Of a stretch of 18,709 bases of DNA, positions 1 to 7,355 are shown piece after piece (position 1 is the first letter of the stretch; each line of letters starts with the position of its first letter). The translations under genes and the position numbers were made by a program. The stretch covers positions 1 through 18,709 of the forward strand of contig JAFGSL010000673.1 of the NCBI GenBank assembly GCA_016934645.1, in the 5' to 3' direction. This DNA comes from Anaerolineae bacterium (GTDB lineage: Bacteria; Chloroflexota; Anaerolineae; B4-G1; SLSP01). The notes beneath the pieces are model-generated. The model was not told where the DNA came from and ran no database searches. It saw only the letters and a program-made list of their open reading frames with translations.

Positions 1-472
1 CCCCCGTCGCAATCCGCGCCACAGCGCCTTGCACCCGTGTCAGATCTGCGGGCACAATGACTGGCGCGACGACCACGTTCTGCTCGCGCAGGCCTGCCAG
101 CAGCGAGAGTTCTCCGTCGGGATCACGCCCCACGGCGTATGCAGCCCGCGCCGTCGCGAGGGCGTCGTACTGCTGGCCCACCTCGGCCCAGGTGATACGC
201 CACACTTGCCCCGCGACCTGCACATCGACGCCCAGCATCTCCGGCGCGGGCAATCCGCGCACAAGCGCCGCGACGGCCTCATCCACCGTCAGGCCACGCA
301 CATCCACGGTTTGCACGCGCACGCCGGGCAAGATCGTGTCCGCGGGATGGCGCAGCGTCAACCACGCCGTCGCCGCAAAGACGACGAGCATTACGACGAG
401 GAGCACCGCCAGCACGCGCATAGCGGTTTTCAACGGTAAAGTGAATAGATAATGTTTTGTTTCGCCGTTCAT
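1..472 (-). CDS. VanW/YoaR-like membrane-anchored protein, N-terminal part (runs off window)
   Basis: Open frame read leftwards from ATG at 472-470 to the window edge without a stop, so about 157 N-terminal residues are visible. Residues about 17-40 form one hydrophobic segment (AMRVLAVLLVVMLVVFAATA), a signal anchor or uncleaved signal. Next comes LPGVRVQTVDVRGLTVDEA, which matches the opening of the putative peptidoglycan-binding domain (PG_binding_4) that precedes VanW domains, followed by W-R-I-TWAEVGQQYD and AYAVGRD, also typical of that domain. The C-terminal VanW domain would lie outside the window. The expected role is extracytoplasmic cell-envelope binding; the exact function of the family is poorly known. 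The SD is weak (GGTGAT), and ATG at 421 is an alternative start at residue 18, though it too lacks an SD. Its upstream neighbour on the same strand is the MFS gene, 189 bp away, with a palindrome between them. Confidence 0.72.
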   Translation of the reverse strand, partial: MNGETKHYLFTLPLKTAMRVLAVLLVVMLVVFAATAWLTLRHPADTILPGVRVQTVDVRGLTVDEAVAALVRGLPAPEMLGVDVQVAGQVWRITWAEVGQQYDALATARAAYAVGRDPDGELSLLAGLREQNVVVAPVIVPADLTRVQGAVARIATG

Positions 473-511
473 AAGATCACCGTAAGTGTCGCGACGATTT
501 GAGCCGACACC

Positions 512-606
512 AGACTACAAAAGTCTCACGTGCTGCCTGATTTAGCCAAATCTGCGCCGGACACGAGACTTGCGCTAGCAGGCTTAGTCTGAGGCTTTTG
601 TAGTCT
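512..606. repeat. Large imperfect palindrome between the MFS gene and the VanW-like gene
   Basis: The 12-base arm AGACTACAAAAG at 512-523 is repeated as its exact reverse complement at 595-606. Complementarity continues inward with interruptions: CTCA against TGAG, then GCCTG against CAGGC. A minor hairpin, GATTT-AGCC-AAATC, lies inside the left half. The element sits 55 bp beyond the stop of the MFS gene. It could help terminate that transcript, but no T-run follows it on the minus strand, so a dispersed palindromic repeat is equally possible. The rest of the 189-bp gap shows nothing else I can name. Confidence 0.6.
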
Positions 607-661
607 TCGATCTACTACCACTACACAAAATGGTAACACGAAGTGACGCGGATGTAAAGCC

Positions 662-1888
662 TTACGCCTTCGTGATACCCTCTTCAAGCAAAGGTCTTGC
701 CTCAAACCGCTTGTCGAGGACGGCGACGAGCAGCACGCCGGTCGCCAGCAGGGCAGCGAGCCCCGAGCCGAGGAAGATGACAGGCAGGCCCAGGCTGTCG
801 GCGAGCCAGCCACCGAGGGGGTTGGTGATGAGCGGCGCAAGGCCGCGCGTAGCAGCGTTCATCATCGATTGCAGTGTAGAGGTCCACGCTTCGGGCGCGC
901 GTTCGTCGATCAGGCTGACGTTCCCCACGAAATAGAGCGCAAAGCCCACCCCCTTGACCATGGCGAACACCAGCAACAGCCAGGGTTGGCGCGCCATCGC
1001 GTAGCCCAGGAAAGCGATTCCGACAAGACCATAGGCCAGCGACACGGCAATCGGCTTGCCGAATTTGCGGAAGATAGCGCCGCTGTAGTGCATCACCGGC
1101 AGTTCGGCGAGCGCCGAAAGGCCAAAAAGCGCGCCGACCAGAAATTGTCCGCCGCCAAGGTGATCCATATAGACGCCGGAAAACGTCCCGTACATCCCTT
1201 CGGCGATGCCGACCAACGAGACCGCCACCAGGAGCGCGACCAGGCCCCGGTCCCGGCGCACATCGCGCAAGGTGGGCGATACAGCGGATTTGGTAATTTG
1301 CGCGCCGGCGATTGGCGCTGCGGGGGCGCTCTCTTCCAATCCTGTCGCGGCCCACAGAACCGGCAAGGTCAGCACGCTCGTCACAATGAACATCGCCGGA
1401 AAGCCCCAGCGTTCCCACAGCGCGCCGCAGATCAGGGCGGCGACGGCAAAACTCAGCGATCCCCACAGGCGCAATTTGCCGAAGTCGATGCGATGACGGG
1501 TGGCCATGCGCGCGACCATGCCATCGCCGATGGACATCATCGGGCTGAACAGCGCCGCGCGTATCAAAACCAGGATTAACAAGGGTACGAAAAAGCGCGC
1601 AAAGGGGAAGAGGATGAGCAGCGCCCCCGTTCCCCCAATGGAGATGAGCAACATGCGCTTCTGCCAGCGCCGCCGGTCGGCCAGCAACGAAAGCGCCGGG
1701 CCGAAGAACAACGTCATCAGCGGGAATGCGGTGGCAAGGATGCCGATCTCCAGGCTGCTGAGGCCCAGCCGGGCAAAGTAGACGTTGAAGAACGGCATTT
1801 GCGCGCCCATGATGCCCCACAAGCTGAAGTAGAAAATCGAGGCACGCCAGTACGGGCTGCGTTGGGAAGAAGTCTTTATCTCTGCCAT
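662..1888 (-). CDS. Major facilitator superfamily transporter (MFS_1-like)
   Basis: This 408-residue protein is hydrophobic throughout and has the usual MFS length, with about 12 predicted membrane helices. The first helix region (ASIFYFSLWGIMGAQMPFFNVYF) followed by the loop A-RLGLSSLEIGILATAFPL and the basic loop LLADRRRWQKRML match the MFS_1-like/HcaT-LacY type arrangement, where a conserved basic loop sits between helices 2 and 3. It probably moves a small solute across the cytoplasmic membrane by proton-coupled transport or export; the substrate cannot be read from the sequence. The start ATG at 1888 overlaps the end of the glycosyltransferase gene by 13 bases, so the two are translationally coupled in one operon (HD protein, glycosyltransferase, MFS). 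Export of a sugar product is possible but unproven. Confidence 0.88.
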   Translation of the reverse strand: MAEIKTSSQRSPYWRASIFYFSLWGIMGAQMPFFNVYFARLGLSSLEIGILATAFPLMTLFFGPALSLLADRRRWQKRMLLISIGGTGALLILFPFARFFVPLLILVLIRAALFSPMMSIGDGMVARMATRHRIDFGKLRLWGSLSFAVAALICGALWERWGFPAMFIVTSVLTLPVLWAATGLEESAPAAPIAGAQITKSAVSPTLRDVRRDRGLVALLVAVSLVGIAEGMYGTFSGVYMDHLGGGQFLVGALFGLSALAELPVMHYSGAIFRKFGKPIAVSLAYGLVGIAFLGYAMARQPWLLLVFAMVKGVGFALYFVGNVSLIDERAPEAWTSTLQSMMNAATRGLAPLITNPLGGWLADSLGLPVIFLGSGLAALLATGVLLVAVLDKRFEARPLLEEGITKA

Positions 1889-3075
1889 AGTTTTTCATAG
1901 ACGCGCAAGAGTTGGCGTCCAGTTCGACTCCACGAGAAATGTTTGCCAGCGTGCTCCCGCAGCTGCACGCCAAGTGCTGCCGCACCTGCGGGATCGTGCA
2001 GGATCGCGCGCAATGCGTGCGCCAATGCCTCCGCGTCACCAACAGGCGTGGCGTAGAGGCCCAGGTTGTTCAGATACTCACGGCTCACGGGCGTGTCGTA
2101 GACGACCACCGGCAGTGCCATCGCCATGTAGTTAAGAATTTTCCCGCTGCCCTCGGTCGCTGAGATTTTAGGCGCAACAGCCACGTTGCCAAGTGCCAGG
2201 TGAGCGGGAATTTGCTCATAGGGCATCTTGCCGGTGAAAATCACGTCCCGCTCCGTGAGACCCAGGTTGTACGCACAGTGCCGGTAGTGTTCGACCCGTG
2301 GAAAGCCCATCACCAAAAAGGTGACGGCCTCACCCTGCGCCCGCAAAAACGCGGCAGCTTCCAGCATTTGCGGAACGCCCTGATAATCGGCCAGCAGCCC
2401 AAGGTAAACAACGACCTGGCGATCCGACGGAATCCCCAACCTGGCACGCCGCCGCTGGCGCTCTTCCGGCGTGATACACGCGGGGAAGAGAAAATCCAGG
2501 TTAACGCTGTCGGGCAAAGGGTGAACGTTCTCAGTACGCTTGAAGACATCGGCAAGCAGTTGCGCACTGTGAACGGTGCTGGTGATGATGGCATCCGGCA
2601 TTTCGACAATGCGTTCTTCCAGCCGCCGCCACCAGTAATAGACAATGCTGTTCTTTTTCAGAAAGTTGTGATCAAGCATCTCGCCCGTCAAACTGCCCTG
2701 GAAGTCGAACACCAGCGGGACGCGCAGAAGTTTGGCGAGCACGGAGCCGATCAACGCGCCTTCGTGCAGATGCCCGTGGATGATATCCGGTCGCCAGCGC
2801 AGCGCCGTCCACAACGCCTTCCACGAGAGCAGCACATCGAAGACGATCTTGTGCCGTGACGAACCGACCTCGTAGTTAGAATGCCAGGGCGTGGGGGCTG
2901 AACGCACGATGTCCAGGCCAGGCAAGTCGCGGCCCAGATAGTAGGTGACGATGCGCACTTGCATCCCCTGTGCCTGCAATGCGCGCGCTTCTTCCAGGAT
3001 GCGGATATGGCAACCGTAGTCAAGGAAGAAAGACGTAGGGGCAATCATCAAGACACGACGCGATTGTGATGACAT
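1876..3075 (-). CDS. Glycosyltransferase family 4 (GT-B fold)
   Basis: This 399-residue protein has the two-Rossmann GT-B layout. The N-terminal acceptor domain (about 5-190) starts RVLMIAPTSFFLDYG and has the RPDIIHGH strand at 95-102 and LVFDFQGSLTGE at 121-132. The C-terminal nucleotide-sugar domain (about 215-380) has VVVYLGLLADYQGVPQMLEA at 221-240 and EGSGKILNYMAMALPVV at 308-324, the GT4 donor-binding loop. The first Glu of the EX7E motif is E308; the residue eight positions later is Tyr316, so the second Glu is replaced, as in a GT4 subgroup with an NYMA signature. It should transfer a sugar from a nucleotide donor to an unidentified acceptor in the cytosol. It begins 2 bases after the stop of the HD gene and overlaps the MFS gene, showing operon organisation. 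Confidence 0.88.
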   Translation of the reverse strand: MSSQSRRVLMIAPTSFFLDYGCHIRILEEARALQAQGMQVRIVTYYLGRDLPGLDIVRSAPTPWHSNYEVGSSRHKIVFDVLLSWKALWTALRWRPDIIHGHLHEGALIGSVLAKLLRVPLVFDFQGSLTGEMLDHNFLKKNSIVYYWWRRLEERIVEMPDAIITSTVHSAQLLADVFKRTENVHPLPDSVNLDFLFPACITPEERQRRRARLGIPSDRQVVVYLGLLADYQGVPQMLEAAAFLRAQGEAVTFLVMGFPRVEHYRHCAYNLGLTERDVIFTGKMPYEQIPAHLALGNVAVAPKISATEGSGKILNYMAMALPVVVYDTPVSREYLNNLGLYATPVGDAEALAHALRAILHDPAGAAALGVQLREHAGKHFSWSRTGRQLLRVYEKLWQR

Positions 3076-3077
3076 GA

Positions 3078-3587
3078 TCAGTAGCTATCCGTTGCTTGCA
3101 ATGCCGCCAATTCGGCATCATTCTCCGTCAGATCGTGGTGATGATGAATCAAGTCCACCGAGCGTGGAGAGGCACCGGCTTGCGCTGCCAACGCCGCGCC
3201 CCATTCGGCATGCATCCGGCGAACGACGAAACCGCGCTTCAGACCGCGCGGTTCACCAACGCTCCAGCGGGCGGCCCGCTGCGGTGCGAAATATTCTCCT
3301 AGAACGGCAATGACGCGATCCCATAGGCGCGGCGGTGCTTGAATTTTGCCGACGTCATGGAGCAGCGCGGCAATAAGCAACTCTGCATCGGTATACCCCT
3401 GTGCCTGCAAGGCCCGGCAAATGGCAATGCCGTGATGCTGTTCGGCACGGGACATACGCCGGAAGAGGCACAGTAGGGCCGGATCGAGATGGCGCGCTGC
3501 GTAAGCGACGTCGACCGGGCGGAAGGAGGTCCAGAAAGTTGTGAAGAACTGCACGACTCGATACCGTACCCGCACCCACGTCACCAT
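3078..3587 (-). CDS. HD-domain metal-dependent phosphohydrolase-like protein
   Basis: This is a small 169-residue protein. The HD-domain core runs from about 45 to 150: RMSRAEQHHGIAI supplies the first histidine (H51 or H52), LLIAALLHDVGKI supplies the paired H77-D78, and HAEWGAALA followed by a four-His run and D (LIHHHHDL) supplies later metal-binding candidates. HD proteins of this layout usually hydrolyse phosphate esters or nucleotides using divalent metals; the substrate here is unknown. A basic, aromatic N-terminal stretch (VRYRVVQFFTTFW) precedes the domain and may contact membrane. It is the first gene of a three-gene leftward operon and its TGA ends 2 bases before the glycosyltransferase ATG. 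A GAGGAAG sequence lies about 15 bases before the ATG, a rather long spacing. Confidence 0.8.
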   Translation of the reverse strand: MVTWVRVRYRVVQFFTTFWTSFRPVDVAYAARHLDPALLCLFRRMSRAEQHHGIAICRALQAQGYTDAELLIAALLHDVGKIQAPPRLWDRVIAVLGEYFAPQRAARWSVGEPRGLKRGFVVRRMHAEWGAALAAQAGASPRSVDLIHHHHDLTENDAELAALQATDSY

Positions 3588-3760
3588 AATATCGTCTATC
3601 TTCCTCTACACTTCGGCTTTCTCGTCCTCGTGAAGATTCAGGCGGACTAAAAATTCGCACATCTTCGCAAGGATCCAAGTGAAAGTCTTTTTGTCATGCT
3701 AAAGATAGAGAGCCTTCACTTGCCCAATCAAGGAACGATTATAGCATAGTAGGAGAGAAT

Positions 3761-3859
3761 ATGAAGTTTAGCTCAGAAAACGCGTATTGGCTTCCAGAGC
3801 AAAGAGAGTGGACTTCAACGGAAGAACTTACGTTCTTCCGCATTTTTGCTTGTCGCTAG
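3761..3859 (+). CDS. Possible 32-residue leader peptide or small protein upstream of gatC
   Basis: ATG at 3761 is preceded by AGGAGAG at 3751-3757, placing GGAG five bases from the start, one of the better ribosome-binding sites in the window. The frame reads MKFSSENAYWLPEQREW and ends at TAG 3857-3859. The peptide has five Glu, one Gln and one Asn codons. It has no signal peptide or recognisable domain. A terminator-like hairpin lies inside its second half, so translation would compete with folding, as in attenuation leaders. It could also be a remnant of a decayed gene or chance. The support is the SD and the position before genes for Glu/Gln/Asn-tRNA amidation; no homology is claimed. Confidence 0.35.
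   Translation: MKFSSENAYWLPEQREWTSTEELTFFRIFACR
3819..3847 (+). terminator. Intrinsic-terminator-like hairpin (possible attenuator) before gatC
   Basis: CGGAAGAAC at 3819-3827 pairs perfectly with GTTCTTCCG at 3832-3840 around a four-base TTAC loop. It is followed after two bases by five T at 3843-3847. No T-run follows on the minus strand, so it points rightward, toward gatC. The only plus-strand ORF it could interrupt is the small one at 3761. An upstream CTTCC at 3791-3795 could pair with GGAAG at 3820-3824 in the left arm, offering a weak alternative fold. Confidence 0.5.
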
Positions 3860-3879
3860 GTGAAAAAGGATGTTATAAT
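3850..3879 (+). promoter_or_regulatory. Predicted sigma70-type promoter of gatC
   Basis: The -10 hexamer TATAAT at 3874-3879 is a perfect consensus match. TTGTCG at 3850-3855 is a plausible -35 with an 18-base spacer. Transcription would start near 3886, about 45 bases before gatC. The -35 overlaps the end of the small ORF and lies just after the terminator-like hairpin, so gatC may have its own start independent of the leader. Confidence 0.55.
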
Positions 3880-3929
3880 CACGGGAATGTGGTTCTGTTG
3901 AACCATGAAACTCGTTGAGTAAAAAAGGG

Positions 3930-4247
3930 ATGATGACTAAAACCATATCGTTGACCCGCGAAGACGTAGAACATATCGCTGCCCTGGCCCACATCGCCTT
4001 GGATGAAGCAGAGCTGGCACTGTACCAGGAACAACTCTCGGCGATTTTGGACCATGCTGCACAACTGCAAGAACTGGATACGGACGCTATTCCACCGACG
4101 GCGAGTGTACTGCCACTGCGCACCGTCCTGCGCGAAGATGAACCAAAAGCTACGCTGCCCGTGGAAGATGCACTGGCAAACGCCCCGGCTGCGCGGGACA
4201 ACCCCGCCGTGCGGGACAATTGCTTTGTCGTCCCACCGGTGCGCTAA
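3930..4247 (+). CDS. gatC: Asp-tRNA(Asn)/Glu-tRNA(Gln) amidotransferase subunit C
   Basis: This 105-residue protein has the normal size for GatC, the small belt subunit that clamps GatA to GatB in the heterotrimer converting Glu-tRNA(Gln) and/or Asp-tRNA(Asn) to the amidated form. The N-terminal LTREDVEHIAALAHIALDEA is the classic GatC opening helix, followed by the LDHAAQLQELDTDAIPPTA linker and the extended C-terminal stretch LREDEP with a VP-rich tail. Two ATGs stand side by side at 3930 and 3933, right after AAAAAAGGG; the second has slightly better SD spacing. A TTG at 3915 also extends the frame but has no SD. gatA follows 4 bases after the stop. Confidence 0.93.
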   Translation: MMTKTISLTREDVEHIAALAHIALDEAELALYQEQLSAILDHAAQLQELDTDAIPPTASVLPLRTVLREDEPKATLPVEDALANAPAARDNPAVRDNCFVVPPVR

Positions 4248-4251
4248 GGGA

Positions 4252-5739
4252 ATGAGCGTGAGTGATCTCTACGATCTAACCATCCACGAGGCTTTGGATG
4301 CATTGCGACACGGCGATATGACGTCGGTCGCCCTGACGCGGGCGCTGCTGGATCGCATCCTCGCTGTCGACAACACCCTCCAAGCCTATCTGACGTTGAC
4401 GCCCGAAGCGGCGTTGGAACAAGCCGCAGCCGCCGACGCCGCGCGTGCGGGAGATCACGATGCACCGCTACTCGGTATCCCCATCGCGCTCAAGGATAAC
4501 ATCTCCACGCAGGGGATCGAGACCACTGCCGGTTCCAAAATCCTAGAAAGCTACGTTCCGCCTTTCGACGCCACAATTGTCCGCAAGCTTAAAGCCGCCG
4601 GGGCAATCATTCTCGGCAAGACAAACCTGGACGAATTTGCGATGGGGTCGAGCACAGAGAACTCCGCCTTCTTCCCCACACGCAACCCGTGGGACGTGAC
4701 ACGCGTGCCCGGCGGTTCCAGCGGCGGTAGCGCGGCAGCGGTCGCGGCGGGCGAAGCCCTCGCAGCAGTGGGAACGGATACCGGTGGATCGGTGCGGCAG
4801 CCAGCGTCATTGTGCGGTGTGGTCGGCGTCCGGCCCACCTACGGACGCTGCTCGCGGTACGGGCTGGTGGCCTTCGCCTCGTCGCTGGATCAACCAGGAC
4901 CGTTGACCCGCGATGTGACCGACGCGGCGCTGATGCTTCAGATTATGGCAGGGCACGATCCGCTGGACAGCACGACGTGGCCCGATCCGGTGCCCGATTA
5001 CGGCACGGCACTGTTGCGGGACGTAAAGGGCTTGCGCATCGGCGTCCCGCGCGAGTACTTCGCCGAAGGCTTGCAGCCCGACGTCGAACGCGCCGTCTGC
5101 GACGCTCTACAGACGTTCGTCGAGTTGGGTGCGGAACTGGTGGACGTTCACTTGCCGCACACCGACTATGCCCTCTCGACGTACTATCTCGTTGCTCCGG
5201 CCGAAGCCAGCGCGAACCTGGCACGCTTCGACGGCGTCCGCTATGGCTACTGGGCAGAGGGAAACTTCGAGACCATCGGTGATTTGTACGCGCAGACGCG
5301 CGGTGAGGGCTTCGGGCCGGAAGTGCAGCGACGCATTATGCTCGGCACGTACGCGCTCAGCGCGGGCTACTACGACGCTTACTACCTCAAGGCGCAGAAA
5401 GTGCGCACGCTCATCAAGAGCGATTTCGACACAGCTTTTACAGACGCCGCATCCTGCGGCGTCGATCTCATCGCCGGGCCGACCTCGCCGGTCACAGCCT
5501 TTCGCCTCGGTGAGCGCACCGCCGATCCACTGCAGATGTATCTGGCGGACATCTTCACGCTGTCACAGGCGCTGGCGGGTATTCCCGCGATCAGTCTGCC
5601 ATGTGGTTTCGATGCGAACGGCCTGCCGATCGGCTTGCAACTGGCCGCGCCCGCGTTGCAGGAAGCACGTATGCTCCACGCCGCGTTTGCCTACGAGCAG
5701 GCAACCGCGTGGTATAAACGAAGACCTCAGGTGGTATAA
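4252..5739 (+). CDS. gatA: Asp-tRNA(Asn)/Glu-tRNA(Gln) amidotransferase subunit A (glutamine amidase)
   Basis: This 495-residue amidase-signature enzyme has the usual GatA length. It releases ammonia from glutamine and passes it to GatB for amidation of mischarged tRNA in the cytosol. The Ser-cisSer-Lys triad is intact: K81 in GIPIALKDN, S156 in PGGSSGGSAAAVAAG and S180 in GTDTGGSVRQPAS, the same spacing as in characterised GatA. NLDEFAMGSSTENSAF and the closing region GIPAISLPCGFDANGLPIGLQL are also typical. The ATG at 4252 was chosen because MSVSDLYDLTIHEALDAL fits the GatA N-terminus; the frame stays open further upstream through gatC but only as a shadow. It follows gatC by 4 bases and ends 1 base before the Nudix start, so it is in one operon. 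Confidence 0.96.
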   Translation: MSVSDLYDLTIHEALDALRHGDMTSVALTRALLDRILAVDNTLQAYLTLTPEAALEQAAAADAARAGDHDAPLLGIPIALKDNISTQGIETTAGSKILESYVPPFDATIVRKLKAAGAIILGKTNLDEFAMGSSTENSAFFPTRNPWDVTRVPGGSSGGSAAAVAAGEALAAVGTDTGGSVRQPASLCGVVGVRPTYGRCSRYGLVAFASSLDQPGPLTRDVTDAALMLQIMAGHDPLDSTTWPDPVPDYGTALLRDVKGLRIGVPREYFAEGLQPDVERAVCDALQTFVELGAELVDVHLPHTDYALSTYYLVAPAEASANLARFDGVRYGYWAEGNFETIGDLYAQTRGEGFGPEVQRRIMLGTYALSAGYYDAYYLKAQKVRTLIKSDFDTAFTDAASCGVDLIAGPTSPVTAFRLGERTADPLQMYLADIFTLSQALAGIPAISLPCGFDANGLPIGLQLAAPALQEARMLHAAFAYEQATAWYKRRPQVV

Positions 5740-5740
5740 T

Positions 5741-6232
5741 TTGTCAGAGCGCTCTCAGAACTTATCAGATTGGCCACCGAGGATTGTGGCGTGCGTGGGT
5801 GCTGTAGTCCTTCAGGGGAAACAAGCTTTGTTCATACGTCAAGCAAAGGGACAATCACTTGAAGGACAATGGAGTATTCCCTGGGGCATCATAGACCCGG
5901 AGGAGTCGCCAGAGGTCGCTGCTTTGCGCGAGACTCGTGAGGAGAGCGGTATTGTCGCTGAGGTTACAGGATTGCTCGGTATTCAGAACCTGCGCCGGCC
6001 AGGTTGGATTGGCATCGTATTCCTGTGTCGGCACGTCAGCGGCATCCCTACCTCAGATGGTGGTATTGAGACAGACCAAGCGGCCTATCTTTCTCTGGAA
6101 CAGATGGATGCTTTGAATGAACCATTTGAACCCTGGTGTGAATGGCTGGTACGCCGCGTGTTACAGGGAGAATACCATATCATCCCGCCCGAACTGGATA
6201 ACCCTTATCAGCCTCGTCTTGCATTTTTGTAG
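5741..6232 (+). CDS. Nudix hydrolase
   Basis: This is a 163-residue protein if it starts at TTG 5741, one base after the gatA stop, with AGGTGG six bases before. The Nudix box is complete at residues 49-71: G-x5-E-x7-RETREESGI, with Thr at the usual hydrophobic position after RE. The preceding strand GAVVLQGKQALFIRQAKG and GQWSIPWG match the beta-sheet that leads into the box in small housekeeping Nudix proteins. It should cleave a nucleoside diphosphate linked to another group using magnesium; the substrate cannot be told. GTG at 5786 is an alternative start, giving a shorter N-terminus that still keeps the domain. The frame continues open upstream inside gatA, which is a shadow. TATAAT at 5735-5740 overlaps the gatA stop but has no good -35. 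Confidence 0.88.
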   Translation: MSERSQNLSDWPPRIVACVGAVVLQGKQALFIRQAKGQSLEGQWSIPWGIIDPEESPEVAALRETREESGIVAEVTGLLGIQNLRRPGWIGIVFLCRHVSGIPTSDGGIETDQAAYLSLEQMDALNEPFEPWCEWLVRRVLQGEYHIIPPELDNPYQPRLAFL

Positions 6233-6298
6233 AGGGCTGTTACGGATTTGTGACTTTTTGCCTGAGATGTTCGACTATTTCCAAGGGGGACACAAACT

Positions 6299-7282
6299 AT
6301 GAAACTCGTTATTCCTATGGCCGGTCTGGGTACACGGATGCGCCCACACACGTGGACGCGACCCAAGCCATTGCTGCCGGTGGCCGGCAAACCGATGTTA
6401 GGACACATCCTGGAGCGCTTCCGCGATCTGCCGATCACGGAGTATGTCTTCATCGTAGGCTGGCTCGGTGAGCAGGTAGAGGATTACATCCGCGGGAACT
6501 ACGCAATTCCAGCGCACTTCGTCGAGCAAGAAGAGCAATTGGGACAAGCGCACGCTTTCTGGCTGGCGCGCGAGCACATGGACGGCCCGATCTTCACGAT
6601 GTGGGTGGACACGCTCTTCGATGACGTCGATTTCTCCGGGCTGGACGCCGACGGGCCGGACGGCGCCATCTTTACCTACGAGGTAGAGGATCCACGCCGG
6701 TTTGGCGTTGTCGAGACCGGTCCAGACGGCTTTGCGACGCGGCTAATCGAGAAGCCCGAATCGATGGACAACAAAAACGTGCTCATTGGCCTCTACTATT
6801 TCAAGGAAGGGGCATGGCTCGCGCGCGCCTGTGAGGAATTGATGGAGCGGGACATCCAGACGAAGGGCGAATATTATCTAGCAGACGCGATCAATTTGAT
6901 GCTCGAACAGGGCGCACGCATCCAGGTGCGACCTGCCGGTGTGTGGCAGGATACCGGCAAACCGGAGACGACCTTCATCACGCACCGCTATCTGCTGGAA
7001 AACGGCTGCGAGAACAGCTTCGAGTCGCCACGGCCTGGTGTCGCGATCATCCCGCCGGTATACATTCACCCACATGCCGTCATCGAACGCTCGGTGATCG
7101 GCCCGTATGTCTCCATCGGGCAAAACGTGCAAGTGCGCGACAGTATTCTGCGCGATACCATCGTGGATGAAGGTGTGGAGATCGATGTGGTGATGTTGGA
7201 GAATTCAATTGTGGGCCGCTGGGTGCACCTCGCGGGACGCTTCCGCAAGTTGAACATCGGCGATTCGTCCGTGGAGCTATGA
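6299..7282 (+). CDS. Sugar-phosphate nucleotidylyltransferase with beta-helix C-terminus
   Basis: This 327-residue enzyme makes a nucleotide sugar from a sugar 1-phosphate and an NTP. The N-terminal signature GLGTRMRPHTWTRPKPLLPV (residues 9-28, with R13, R15 and K23) is the NTP-binding loop of the RmlA/GalU/GlmU superfamily. FTMWVDTLF, LIEKPES and GVWQDTGKPE mark the metal and sugar-binding parts of the catalytic domain. From about residue 250, hexapeptide-like repeats (VYIHPHAVIERSVIGPYVSI, QVRDSILRDTIV) form a left-handed beta-helix, as in glucose-1-phosphate thymidylyltransferase-like and archaeal sugar-1-P nucleotidylyltransferases. The base and sugar specificity is unknown. AAGGGGG lies about 7 bases before the ATG. 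The product could feed a glycosyltransferase such as the GT4 at 1876-3075, but this is only inference. Confidence 0.9.
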   Translation: MKLVIPMAGLGTRMRPHTWTRPKPLLPVAGKPMLGHILERFRDLPITEYVFIVGWLGEQVEDYIRGNYAIPAHFVEQEEQLGQAHAFWLAREHMDGPIFTMWVDTLFDDVDFSGLDADGPDGAIFTYEVEDPRRFGVVETGPDGFATRLIEKPESMDNKNVLIGLYYFKEGAWLARACEELMERDIQTKGEYYLADAINLMLEQGARIQVRPAGVWQDTGKPETTFITHRYLLENGCENSFESPRPGVAIIPPVYIHPHAVIERSVIGPYVSIGQNVQVRDSILRDTIVDEGVEIDVVMLENSIVGRWVHLAGRFRKLNIGDSSVEL

Positions 7283-7308
7283 GCTGTCAGCTATCAGCGA
7301 TCAGTCAG
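7274..7308. repeat. Degenerate heptamer repeat at the end of the nucleotidylyltransferase gene
   Basis: Five consecutive 7-mers, GAGCTAT GAGCTGT CAGCTAT CAGCGAT CAGTCAG, run across the TGA stop at 7280-7282 and into the 73-bp gap. Each differs from its neighbour by one to three bases. The pattern resembles the short tandem heptamers seen between genes in several bacterial phyla. Confidence 0.55.
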
Positions 7309-7355
7309 AGGCCATTCGCCGTTTCGCTGATTCTTGATTCCTGAGGGGGGAGTTG

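Larger units (their letters stand above)
3588..3929. other. Divergent intergenic region between the HD operon and gatC
   Basis: About 340 bp separates the leftward HD operon from the rightward gat cluster. Seen here: a short plus-strand ORF at 3761-3859 with a strong SD, a 9-bp perfect hairpin at 3819-3840 followed by a T-run, and a promoter-like TTGTCG-N18-TATAAT at 3850-3879. No clear promoter could be assigned for the leftward operon in 3588-3750. Confidence 0.6.

Noticed and set aside
869..1579. 236-codon plus-strand ORF opposite the MFS gene
   Set aside because: It lies entirely antisense to a convincing transporter and reads as a low-complexity, charge-rich shadow with no family features.
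702..2042. 446-codon minus-strand ORF overlapping the MFS and glycosyltransferase genes
   Set aside because: It is in another frame of two clear genes, Arg/His-rich, and has no membrane pattern or domain.
3905..3922. Five-codon ORF (MKLVE) just before gatC, ending next to its SD
   Set aside because: It has no SD of its own and is too short to separate from chance; coupling to gatC cannot be supported.
4003..4251. Upstream extension of the gatA frame into gatC
   Set aside because: The extra residues are Trp/Cys/Arg-rich and overlap gatC; the ATG at 4252 gives a normal GatA N-terminus.
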